Under the pieces are notes generated by a model. That model was not told where the DNA came from. It saw nothing but the letters and a program-made list of their open reading frames with translations, and made no database searches. Both the position numbers and the translations under genes were made by a program. Of a DNA stretch of 9,939 nt, positions 1 to 5,397 are shown one piece after another (the first letter of the stretch is position 1; each line of letters starts with the position of its first letter). Origin of the DNA: Bacillota bacterium (GTDB lineage Bacteria; Bacillota; Clostridia; Peptostreptococcales; Anaerovoracaceae); NCBI GenBank assembly GCA_017537495.1, contig JAFYKS010000209.1, positions 1-9,939 of the forward strand, written 5' to 3'.

Positions 1-130
1 CGATGAGCACTGCACCTTCACTGTATGTTGCAGAGGCTCCCGGATCAATGGCGGCCAGTGCCGTAGTTGGCATCATGGTCACAAGCAGTGCAATCATGAG
101 AAACACTGCTGTTATTTGTTTCAATGTCAT
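1..130 (-). CDS. N-terminal fragment of a secreted protein of unknown function
   Basis: Only the first 43 codons lie in the window; the gene continues past the left edge. The start is the ATG at 130-128, preceded by AAGGAG with 7 bases of spacing. The visible peptide starts MTLKQITAVFLMIALLVTMM and runs into PTTALAAIDPGA. This is a classical signal peptide: a lysine near the N-terminus, a hydrophobic core of about 15 residues, and an A-L-A type signal peptidase I site near residue 26. The mature protein cannot be identified from about 17 residues. It has its own terminator-like hairpin just upstream, so it may be a separate transcription unit or be attenuated. Secretion is well supported; function is unknown. 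Confidence 0.75.
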   Translation of the reverse strand, partial: MTLKQITAVFLMIALLVTMMPTTALAAIDPGASATYSEGAVLI

Positions 131-149
131 CAAAATTCTCCTTCCATTG

Positions 150-173
150 AAAAAAGCAGCCTGCTGGCTACTT
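150..173 (-). terminator. Intrinsic terminator-like hairpin 20 bases before the left-edge gene
   Basis: On the minus strand the arms AAGUAGCC and GGCUGCUU form 8 pairs (one G-U) around an AGCA loop, and the run continues into U6. The hairpin sits directly before the AAGGAG site of the secreted-protein gene. It can be a second terminator for the unit to the right or an attenuator in the leader of the left-edge gene. A weak promoter-like pair (GTGTCA, 17 bases, TATATA at 190-218) lies upstream but overlaps the other terminator, so I do not call it. Confidence 0.55.
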
Positions 174-194
174 CCTGATTTGATTTATATATAT

Positions 195-221
195 AAAAAG
201 ACGTGCCGTAATTGACACGCC
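195..221 (-). terminator. Intrinsic terminator of the XRE regulator/micro-protein unit
   Basis: On the minus strand an 8-pair stem (core CGUGUC/GGCACG with one G-U, extended by a G-U and a G-C pair) closes a 6-base loop and is followed by U5 and AU-rich sequence. It lies about 70 bases after the stop of the 44-residue micro-protein, with no gene in between. That placement fits the end of the transcript that starts near 926. Confidence 0.7.
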
Positions 222-289
222 TTGGGTTGGTTCTTTAATTGACATCTACAGTTTTGATGATTGGATAAATTGGAATTGGCAGGAATACT

Positions 290-424
290 TTATCCTAACC
301 AGTGTTGATAATATGCGATGACTCCTAACACACTACCCACACCAAGTCCAGCCAGAGTGCCGAACAAAATATGCAATTTCTGTTTGGCAGACAGTTGTTT
401 TGGAATTTCTTTGTTCTGTTCCAT
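290..424 (-). CDS. 44-aa membrane micro-protein, paralogue of the neighbouring regulator's membrane tail
   Basis: This is a short gene with a very good ribosome site: AAAGGAG, 7 bases, then ATG at 424-422. The protein starts MEQNKEIPKQLSAKQK, continues with one hydrophobic helix (about residues 18-38) rich in Gly, Leu and Val, and ends AYYQHWLG. The C-terminus of the XRE regulator encoded just upstream has the same plan: KELTPKQK, one hydrophobic helix, then AYNFGWLG. Shared positions include K-x-L, KQK, G-x-x-LG, AY and the terminal WLG. It therefore looks like a duplicated membrane anchor without the DNA-binding part. No partner-free function is known to me. Plausible roles are heterodimerising with the regulator in the membrane, or titrating or stabilising it; these are inference. 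The ribosome site and the homology support it being a real gene. Confidence 0.8.
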   Translation of the reverse strand: MEQNKEIPKQLSAKQKLHILFGTLAGLGVGSVLGVIAYYQHWLG

Positions 425-492
425 GTGTAAACTCCTTTCTCCTGTGATGACCTTATTTTAGCGAAAGGAGTGGTACAATCACACATCTGCGC

Positions 493-510
493 CGTAGATT
501 TGAGTCTACG
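493..510 (-). promoter_or_regulatory. Perfect 6-bp inverted repeat between regulator and micro-protein genes
   Basis: CGTAGA and TCTACG flank a 6-base centre in the 106-base gap between the two genes. No U-run follows, so it is not an intrinsic terminator. It may be an operator, or an RNA stem affecting processing or relative expression of the two genes. Its centre shares ATTTGA with the palindrome at 910-923, which hints weakly at a common binding protein. Confidence 0.3.
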
Positions 511-530
511 CACCGTGGAACAGAGTATTT

Positions 531-899
531 TTACCCAAGCCAACCAAAATTATACGCTAAAATTCCCAAGATTGCTCCGATGCAGGCTGCCAGAGCAATG
601 ATTGCTCTTTCCTTTTTCTGTTTCGGAGTGAGTTCTTTTCGTGGTGAGCAATCTTTGGGTGCATTTGGATTTGTATCTGCTTCTGGCTTGTTTAACTCAC
701 CCTTTAATAATTCATCTACCGATATTCCTAACGTTTCAGCAAGTACAGGCAAGTTAGATATATCGGGGCTTCCGTTTCCTAACTCCCATTTTGAGATAGT
801 CTTATTGGAAAGATTTAATTTATCTGCTAACTGTTGTTGTGTTAATCCTTGCTTCTTTCTTAACTCAGCAATCAATTTTCCTGTTTGTATATTGTCCAT
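531..899 (-). CDS. XRE-family transcriptional regulator with C-terminal membrane anchor
   Basis: This 122-residue protein has two parts. Residues about 5-62 form a Cro/CI-type helix-turn-helix: the stretch GLTQQQLADKLNLSNKTISKWE is the canonical pair of helices, followed by the PDISNLPVLAETLGISVDELL tail typical of the family. A polar linker (about 66-92) rich in Lys, Pro and Asn follows. The C-terminus (about 99-118) is one hydrophobic helix ending AYNFGWLG. It should therefore bind DNA while tethered to the membrane, a layout seen in many Clostridia regulators. The start is ATG at 899-897 with GGAG about 7 bases upstream. It has its own sigma-A promoter and a palindrome in the 5' leader, so autoregulation is plausible. 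Codon and base composition look more AT-rich than in the genes to the right. The target genes are not known; the micro-protein downstream is the obvious partner. Confidence 0.95.
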   Translation of the reverse strand: MDNIQTGKLIAELRKKQGLTQQQLADKLNLSNKTISKWELGNGSPDISNLPVLAETLGISVDELLKGELNKPEADTNPNAPKDCSPRKELTPKQKKERAIIALAACIGAILGILAYNFGWLG

Positions 900-909
900 C
901 TTTGTTCTC

Positions 910-923
910 CAAATTCAAATTTG
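910..923 (-). promoter_or_regulatory. Palindrome near the transcription start of the regulator (possible operator)
   Basis: CAAATT-CA-AATTTG is a perfect 6+6 inverted repeat. It lies just downstream of the -10 box, spanning the expected start of the transcript, and about 11 bases before the start codon. XRE proteins commonly bind such palindromes at their own promoters; binding here is inference. Confidence 0.35.
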
Positions 924-932
924 TATGTCTGT

Positions 933-961
933 ATTCTACCAAACAATACTCCTGAATTCAA
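933..961 (-). promoter_or_regulatory. Sigma-A promoter of the XRE regulator gene
   Basis: On the minus strand TTGAAT (961-956), a 17-base spacer and TAGAAT (938-933) match the TTGACA/TATAAT consensus at five of six positions in each box. The transcript would start near 926, giving a leader of roughly 27 bases. The -35 box lies just 8 bases past the stop codon of the secreted protein gene, and I see no terminator between them. Confidence 0.75.
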
Positions 962-968
962 TAAACAT

Positions 969-1922
969 CTAACTCAGAAGATACACCGTCACCCAGTTCT
1001 CATCATTATCCGGTGTCACATAGAAACACACATCCTGTGGATTCTGTCCCTGCATCTTCACATCAGCATCGATTGCTGCAAGCAGTTCTGCTTTCACATC
1101 TTCCCATGGTTCATAGAGACTGAATCTCTTCGGCCATACTGCAAGCCAGGATGTACCGTTGTATGGAGTTTTAGCTTGTCCATCAGACAAGGTACTGTTA
1201 AACACTGTATCTGGCCACTGCTTCAGAATATATGATATGCCTGTGTCTACCAGTTCATCTTCTGACCAGTCAAACTCGTAGGATGCCGCATCTGAAAACT
1301 TGCCATACACTTTTTTTCCATCCACCATTCTGTAAGCACGGACCTTTAAATCGTATTCTTTCGTAGTATCCGGTATTCCTACAGAAGCTTCCGTTTCTTT
1401 GAAGTTTCCCACAAAGCTGAACTTTTCTGCATCCCGTGTCTTCATATACACCTGATACCCGCTGGCACCTGCTGCTGAACTCCAGTTAAGGTCCAGGCTG
1501 CGATATATGAATCCGGATGAACCAATACTATTAATCTGCACCCGCTCCGGCCGGGCATAGGCAGATACCGGCACTGAATATTTTGAAAAGATCTTCCGGC
1601 CATCCACCAGCTTATACCCCCGGACCTTATACCACCAGGTTTGTCCTGACTTGCGATTGGTATTGATGTACCAGTTCTTCTCCGGATTATCTGTGGTGTA
1701 AACCTTTTTATAGGTTCCCTTCTCACTGGAGGACCGATAGACAATATAGCCGTCAGCTCCTTCCATTAGGTCCCAGGATACGCGGATTTTGCTGTAAGAA
1801 TAACTGGATGCTTTTACCGATTGTGCGGCCGTGCCCTTTAAAGATTTCTCTGCGGCCAGAGAAAAAGAAGTGCATGCAAGGACCAGTATGCTTACTGTAA
1901 TCATCATTCTGAAATGTTTCAT
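969..1922 (-). CDS. Secreted protein with two fibronectin type III-like domains
   Basis: This is a 317-residue exported protein. Residues 1-24 form a signal peptide with a SLA-A type signal peptidase I site; Cys17 in VLAC gives a poor lipobox, so a lipoprotein is less likely. Two related beta-sandwich modules follow, at about 35-122 and 126-216. The pattern SWDLMEGADGYIVY in the first matches NWSSAAGASGYQVY in the second, and both end with a KVR-x-Y-x-x-VDG-x-K segment followed by S-K-Y or G-K-F. This is the FN3-like style common in Clostridia cell-surface proteins. The last 100 residues are Trp-rich, form a separate domain and match nothing I recognise. There is no sorting signal or cell-wall-binding repeat, so the protein is probably released or loosely attached. 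The start is ATG at 1922 with AAGGAG 6 bases upstream. An inverted-repeat element directly precedes the gene and may control it. Confidence 0.95.
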   Translation of the reverse strand: MKHFRMMITVSILVLACTSFSLAAEKSLKGTAAQSVKASSYSYSKIRVSWDLMEGADGYIVYRSSSEKGTYKKVYTTDNPEKNWYINTNRKSGQTWWYKVRGYKLVDGRKIFSKYSVPVSAYARPERVQINSIGSSGFIYRSLDLNWSSAAGASGYQVYMKTRDAEKFSFVGNFKETEASVGIPDTTKEYDLKVRAYRMVDGKKVYGKFSDAASYEFDWSEDELVDTGISYILKQWPDTVFNSTLSDGQAKTPYNGTSWLAVWPKRFSLYEPWEDVKAELLAAIDADVKMQGQNPQDVCFYVTPDNDENWVTVYLLS

Positions 1923-1941
1923 AGTTTTCTCCTTTCCACTT

Positions 1942-2071
1942 AAATATGCTTATGACCAGGGGTGATGAAAGCGATATCGTCGGGAATCACGACAAAGCAT
2001 ATCCTGCATTTTGGCTGAAAAGGGAATATCGCAGGCTTAAGGAGGTGGCACCCCCGGTCATAAACATATTT
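1942..2071 (-). ncRNA. Unidentified 130-nt structured element (candidate leader RNA with internal anti-SD)
   Basis: Two 23-base arms (1942-1964 and 2049-2071) are inverted repeats with two differences. Read as minus-strand RNA both differences become G-U pairs, giving an unbroken 23-pair stem; read as plus-strand RNA they are A-C mismatches. The chance of both falling this way is one in two, so this is modest strand evidence. Inside is a perfect 7-pair stem (GCGAUAU at 2032-2026 with AUAUCGC at 1977-1971) and smaller hairpins. The asymmetric bubble holds CCACCUCCUUAAG, identical in its core to the anti-Shine-Dalgarno of 16S rRNA, and it could pair with AAGGAG (1934-1929) of the gene that follows. 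It fits no riboswitch class I know. It may instead be a small inverted-repeat mobile element; no target duplication is evident. Confidence 0.55.
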
Positions 2072-2080
2072 TGCGGTACG

Positions 2081-2108
2081 AAAAAAGGACGGCTGACGCC
2101 GTCCTTTT
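2081..2108 (-). terminator. Strong intrinsic terminator of the cation ATPase gene
   Basis: On the minus strand AAAAGGACGGC pairs perfectly with GCCGTCCTTTT around a GTCA loop, ending in a run of six U. It starts 19 bases after the ATPase stop codon. The symmetric A/T flanks would also allow termination in the other direction, although no plus-strand gene approaches it. Confidence 0.92.
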
Positions 2109-2127
2109 AAGGATTTGTTATTTGATA

Positions 2128-4767
2128 TTAATACTGTTTTCCGAACTTTCTTTCGAAGAACTTTACAATTTCTACGATTGGAATTACCAGGAATGCCAGA
2201 CCGATTGCAATTGCGTATTCCTTAATGCTGATTGGAGTAAACTCGAATGCAGCTGCCAGGAACGGAACTTCTACTACCAGAGTGGTTGCCAGGAAGCTTG
2301 CCACGCCAGCCAGCCACAGAGCCTTGTTCTGGTTCTTCATGGAGAAGATGGAACCTCTCTGAGAACGCATGTTGAAGCTGTGGAAGATTTCCGCCATGGA
2401 CATGGTCAGGAATGCCATGGAAATACCGTCATGAGATTCTGCGATTTCCCATACGCCGCTTTCAATGTAGTGACCTACAAAGTACGCAATCAGAACCAGA
2501 ATGGATACTACCAGACCCTGGTATGCCATGTCTACACCCAGACCGCCGGCAAATACACCGTCAGTGGTCTTACGAGGCTTTCTGCGCATGATATCGGATT
2601 CAGGCTGTTCCATACCCAGAGCCAGTGCAGGGAAGCAGTCTGTAACCAGATTGATCCACAGCAGGTGTACCGGATGCAGGATGGTGAAGCCCATCAGAGT
2701 TGCCACGAAGATGGAGATTACTTCGGACATGTTGGAAGCCAGCAGGAACTGGATTGCCTTTCTGATATTGTCATAGATACGGCGGCCTTCGGAAACTGCA
2801 CCTACGATAGTAGCGAAGTTGTCATCAGCCAGTACCATATCTGCTACGTTCTTGGTTACGTCAGTACCGGTAATACCCATACCAACACCGATGTCTGCAG
2901 ACTTGATGGAAGGTGCGTCGTTTACACCGTCACCGGTCATTGCAGTTACATAGCCCAGCTTCTTCCAGGTTGTAACGATTCTTACCTTATGTTCAGGCTG
3001 TACACGTGCGTATACACCGATTTCTCTGATCTGAGATTCGAACTCTTCGTCACTCATTTCGTTGAGCATTGCACCGGTGATTGCTTTCTTGGTGCCGTCC
3101 AGGATACCCAGTTCACGGCCGATTGCGGATGCAGTGTCAACATGGTCACCGGTAATCATTACAGGAGTGATACCAGCGCTGCCGCATTCTTCAATTGCAG
3201 CCTTTACTTCAGGTCTTACAGGGTCAATCATACCAACCAGACCAACGAAGCACAGGTCATGTTCCAGACCTTCTACGGATACGTTCTGTGGCTTTTCTGC
3301 ATGATCTGCAGTCGCTGCCATCAGTACACGCAGAGCCTGGTCTGCCATTGCCTTGTTTGCAGCCAGAATGTCCTGACGGTCTGCATCAGTAATTTCAACC
3401 TTCTGACCACCCTTCAGGATATGAGTACACTTCTTCAGAACTTCGTCTGGTGCACCCTTTGTATACTGAACATAATTTCCACCGTCCTCGTGAACAGTAG
3501 TCATCATCTTTCTGCCGGAATCAAACGGAACTTCCGCGATTCTTGGCAGTCTGTCTTCGATTTCATTCTTATCGTGACCCAGCTTGTACGCATAGTTTAC
3601 CAGTGCACATTCAGTAGGTTCACCGGTTGCCTGAGTATCGCCGGGTTCAATCTTTGCGTCACAGCACAGAGCCATTGCTGTTGCCAGCAGAGTTTCATCT
3701 TCGCCGTAATGGTCAACTACGGTCATCTTGTTCTGAGTCAGAGTACCAGTCTTATCGGAACAGATAATCTGTGCACAGCCCAGAGTTTCTACTGCAGTCA
3801 GCTTACGGATGATAGCATTTCTGCGGCTCATGTTGGTTACACCCATGGACAGTACGATAGTTACTACTGCAACCAGACCTTCCGGAATCGCAGCAACCGC
3901 CAGGGATACAGCTACCATGAAGGTATCCAGCAGAACTACACCGTCAATGGAGTCTGCACGGAACAGGCTTACTGCGAAAATAACTACACAGATTGCCAGT
4001 ACCAGAACGGTCAGAATCTTGGACAGCTGCGCAAGCTTGATCTGCAGAGGAGTCTTACCTTCTTCTGCCTGTGCCAGAGCATCTGCGATCTTACCCATTT
4101 CAGTGTCCATACCGGTTGCGGTAATCACTGCCGCACCACGGCCGTATACAACAGTACTTCCCATGTATACCATGTTCTTTCTGTCACCCAGAGGTACGTC
4201 TTTCGCACCATCCAGAGCCAGAGTATCAGCAGTCTTGTCAACCGGTACACTTTCACCGGTCAGTGCTGCTTCTTCAATCTTCATGCTTGCGCAGTCGATG
4301 ATACGTCCGTCAGCCGGTACAGCGTCACCAGCTTCCAGAATTACTACGTCACCAACTACCAGATCTTCACTCTTAACGGAAATCATCTTGCCGTCGCGGA
4401 GAACCTTACTGGTTTCCGCAGCCATCTCCTGAAGTGCTTCAATGGCCTTTTCTGCCTTGCTTTCCTGGTATACACCCAGTACAGCATTAATGATAACTAC
4501 TGCCAGAATGATGATTACATCGGTGAAACCTTCACCGGAATAGAAGGAAGTTACTCCGGAAATCAGTGCTGCCACGATCAGGATAATGATCATCGGGTCA
4601 GCCAGCTGGGACATGAATCTCTTGAACAGAGAATCCTTTTCGGCTTCCTTCAGCTTGTTCTTACCGTTGGCCGCCAGACGCGCTTCTGCTTCTGCTGCAG
4701 AAAGACCGCCAGTCTGGGAATTGACCTGTTCTACGGTTTCTTCAATACTTTTCAGATAAAATTGCAT
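2128..4767 (-). CDS. P2-type cation-exporting ATPase, probable Mn2+ (or Mn2+/Ca2+) efflux pump
   Basis: This full-length 879-residue integral membrane pump uses ATP to export divalent cations. Visible parts in order: N-terminal cation-ATPase domain; TM pair at about 58-100; actuator TGES at 170-173; M4 PEGL at 295-298; phosphorylation site DKTGT with Asp338; nucleotide-binding KGAP at 437-440; TGD at 539-541; hinge TGDGVNDAP at 611-619; and a six-helix C-terminal half. The SERCA calcium ligands are matched: Glu296 in M4, Asn679 and Glu682 in M5, Asn706/Thr709/Asp710 in M6, and Glu793 in M8. By sequence alone this would be called a calcium pump of the PMCA/SERCA type. The yybP-ykoY manganese riboswitch in its leader argues that Mn2+ is a physiological substrate; related riboswitch-controlled P-type ATPases in lactic acid bacteria export Mn2+ and Ca2+. 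The start is ATG at 4767 with GGGAG upstream. The gene contains no TTA, CTA or TCA codon. Confidence 0.96.
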   Translation of the reverse strand: MQFYLKSIEETVEQVNSQTGGLSAAEAEARLAANGKNKLKEAEKDSLFKRFMSQLADPMIIILIVAALISGVTSFYSGEGFTDVIIILAVVIINAVLGVYQESKAEKAIEALQEMAAETSKVLRDGKMISVKSEDLVVGDVVILEAGDAVPADGRIIDCASMKIEEAALTGESVPVDKTADTLALDGAKDVPLGDRKNMVYMGSTVVYGRGAAVITATGMDTEMGKIADALAQAEEGKTPLQIKLAQLSKILTVLVLAICVVIFAVSLFRADSIDGVVLLDTFMVAVSLAVAAIPEGLVAVVTIVLSMGVTNMSRRNAIIRKLTAVETLGCAQIICSDKTGTLTQNKMTVVDHYGEDETLLATAMALCCDAKIEPGDTQATGEPTECALVNYAYKLGHDKNEIEDRLPRIAEVPFDSGRKMMTTVHEDGGNYVQYTKGAPDEVLKKCTHILKGGQKVEITDADRQDILAANKAMADQALRVLMAATADHAEKPQNVSVEGLEHDLCFVGLVGMIDPVRPEVKAAIEECGSAGITPVMITGDHVDTASAIGRELGILDGTKKAITGAMLNEMSDEEFESQIREIGVYARVQPEHKVRIVTTWKKLGYVTAMTGDGVNDAPSIKSADIGVGMGITGTDVTKNVADMVLADDNFATIVGAVSEGRRIYDNIRKAIQFLLASNMSEVISIFVATLMGFTILHPVHLLWINLVTDCFPALALGMEQPESDIMRRKPRKTTDGVFAGGLGVDMAYQGLVVSILVLIAYFVGHYIESGVWEIAESHDGISMAFLTMSMAEIFHSFNMRSQRGSIFSMKNQNKALWLAGVASFLATTLVVEVPFLAAAFEFTPISIKEYAIAIGLAFLVIPIVEIVKFFERKFGKQY

Positions 4768-4824
4768 TCTTCTCTCCCTTTCCCTGCCCCTTGGGGCCTT
4801 TGTAAAAGTACGGCGAAAATCAAC

Positions 4825-4870
4825 AAAAAAAGACTTCCACCATATACGGTAAATATACGGTAAAAGTCTT
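4825..4870 (-). terminator. Expression-platform terminator of the manganese riboswitch
   Basis: Minus-strand arms of 16 pairs (AAGACUU, UU, ACCGUAU against AUAUGGU, GG, AAGUCUU, with three G-U pairs) close a 9-base loop and run into U-rich sequence. The 5' arm overlaps the 3' strand of riboswitch helix P1 (4866-4860), so P1 and this hairpin exclude each other. Ligand-stabilised P1 should prevent termination, an ON switch as in other members of this class. Confidence 0.88.
4842..4863. repeat. Perfect tandem duplication of an 11-base unit in the riboswitch expression platform
   Basis: ATATACGGTAA occurs twice head to tail (4842-4852 and 4853-4863, plus strand). On the minus strand the first-transcribed copy forms the inner 5' arm of the terminator and part of P1. 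The second copy supplies the loop and the start of the 3' arm. The duplication changes loop length and may create alternative pairings. Confidence 0.9.
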
Positions 4871-4973
4871 ACTGTTTAAGATATCAGCGAACCGGAGCAT
4901 TCTTTCAAAACGAATCTCCAGTTGGCCTGACGCAAGATACCACACCAAAATAGTGCCAGTTACTCCCTCTTAC
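4860..4973 (-). ncRNA. yybP-ykoY manganese (Mn2+) riboswitch aptamer
   Basis: Recognised from conserved blocks on the minus strand. P1 is GUAAGAG (4973-4967) with CUUUUAC (4866-4860), one G-U pair. Directly inside the 5' strand comes GGGAGUA, the L1 signature of the class. A GCGUCAG block pairs with a later CUGAUAU (class consensus GUCA/UGACAU). Between them is a stem-loop of CUGGAG/CUCCGG extended by AUUC/GAAU. The 3' end reads UUAAACAGUAAGAC, matching the class ending AGCAAGAC. The aptamer starts at the predicted transcription start and is followed by a terminator sharing the P1 strand. Known members sense Mn2+ and turn on exporters. Here it should switch on the P-type ATPase when Mn2+ is high. 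The assignment is by eye, without a covariance model. Confidence 0.9.
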
Positions 4974-4981
4974 AACCAAAT

Positions 4982-5011
4982 ATTTTACCAGCTTTATACA
5001 GTTCTTGTCAA
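4982..5011 (-). promoter_or_regulatory. Strong sigma-A promoter of the riboswitch/ATPase unit
   Basis: TTGACA (5011-5006) is a perfect -35 box. After 18 bases comes TAAAAT (4987-4982), preceded by TGG, which gives an extended -10 (TGnTAAAAT). The transcript should begin near 4975, immediately before the 5' strand of riboswitch P1 at 4973, so promoter and aptamer support each other. Confidence 0.88.
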
Positions 5012-5043
5012 GAGTCATTTTTCGCTTCAGGGTTAAGTTATTG

Positions 5044-5397
5044 TTAAGAAGCAATGTTTCCTGATGTCTGATACTCGACATACAGCGGCTGTTCCGGGGC
5101 TGTTCCCCGCAAAGGCAGTTCACCGGTTCGGACTTTTACAAGAATAGTATTGCCCATTATTTCAAGCTCCCATTCTATTCCGCTTCCCGAATTTCTCAGC
5201 AAAATTTCTTCTGCATACTTTTCTGCTTCTTCAGGACTGCCTCCTCTTTCCAGTACATTTGCCGCAGCATCTGCCATTTCATCACATATCCCGTGCAGTT
5301 TCATCCGTGTTCTCATTATATGCATGCTGTCACCGTCATGGAGTATCCCCAGACTCATCAGCAGGATCAGGCCCAGTGTTATTATCAGGTTCTTCAT
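5044..5397 (-). CDS. Small membrane-anchored TadE-like/pseudopilin protein (fourth of the array)
   Basis: This 117-residue protein begins MKNLIITLGLILLMSLGIL, one hydrophobic N-terminal helix. An amphipathic Ala/Glu-rich helix follows at about 30-70 (MADAAANVLERGGSPEEAEKYA style), then a beta-rich C-terminal part. That layout resembles TadE/TadF-type minor pseudopilins. I see no G/A-X4-E prepilin peptidase site, so processing is uncertain. It is the last gene of the Tad-like operon. The start at ATG 5397 is chosen because the N-terminus aligns with its three upstream neighbours, although no good ribosome site precedes it. Its first 62 bases overlap the end of the preceding gene in another frame, so translation is probably coupled. 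No intrinsic terminator follows before the ATPase promoter. A role in pilus or secretion assembly is inferred from position. Confidence 0.85.
   Translation of the reverse strand: MKNLIITLGLILLMSLGILHDGDSMHIMRTRMKLHGICDEMADAAANVLERGGSPEEAEKYAEEILLRNSGSGIEWELEIMGNTILVKVRTGELPLRGTAPEQPLYVEYQTSGNIAS

Noticed and set aside
325..543. 72-codon minus-strand frame spanning the gap between regulator and micro-protein
   Set aside because: It overlaps the well-supported 44-aa gene in another frame, has no ribosome site and shows no protein-like pattern.
1942..2071. Resemblance of the inverted-repeat element to 6S RNA or a TPP riboswitch (GGGGUG near a GGCUGA-like segment)
   Set aside because: It is too short for 6S RNA, and the TPP CUGAGA and ACCUGAUCUGG-type blocks are missing in both orientations.
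4786..4797. GCCCC/GGGGC hairpin just before the pump ribosome site
   Set aside because: The stem is very short with a tiny loop and no U-run, so there is not enough to call a terminator or regulatory element.
2071..4863. 930-codon open frame on the plus strand opposite the cation pump
   Set aside because: It is in exact antisense register with the pump gene and exists because that gene avoids TTA, CTA and TCA. The product is a low-complexity mix rich in Cys, His, Gln and Tyr with no domain, and there is no ribosome site.
4842..4863. Two 11-base repeats as a start of a CRISPR array
   Set aside because: They are adjacent without spacers, and only two units exist; they belong to the riboswitch platform.
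4905..5123. 72-codon minus-strand frame over the riboswitch and promoter
   Set aside because: It runs through the aptamer, the promoter and the end of the last pilus gene; these explain the sequence better.
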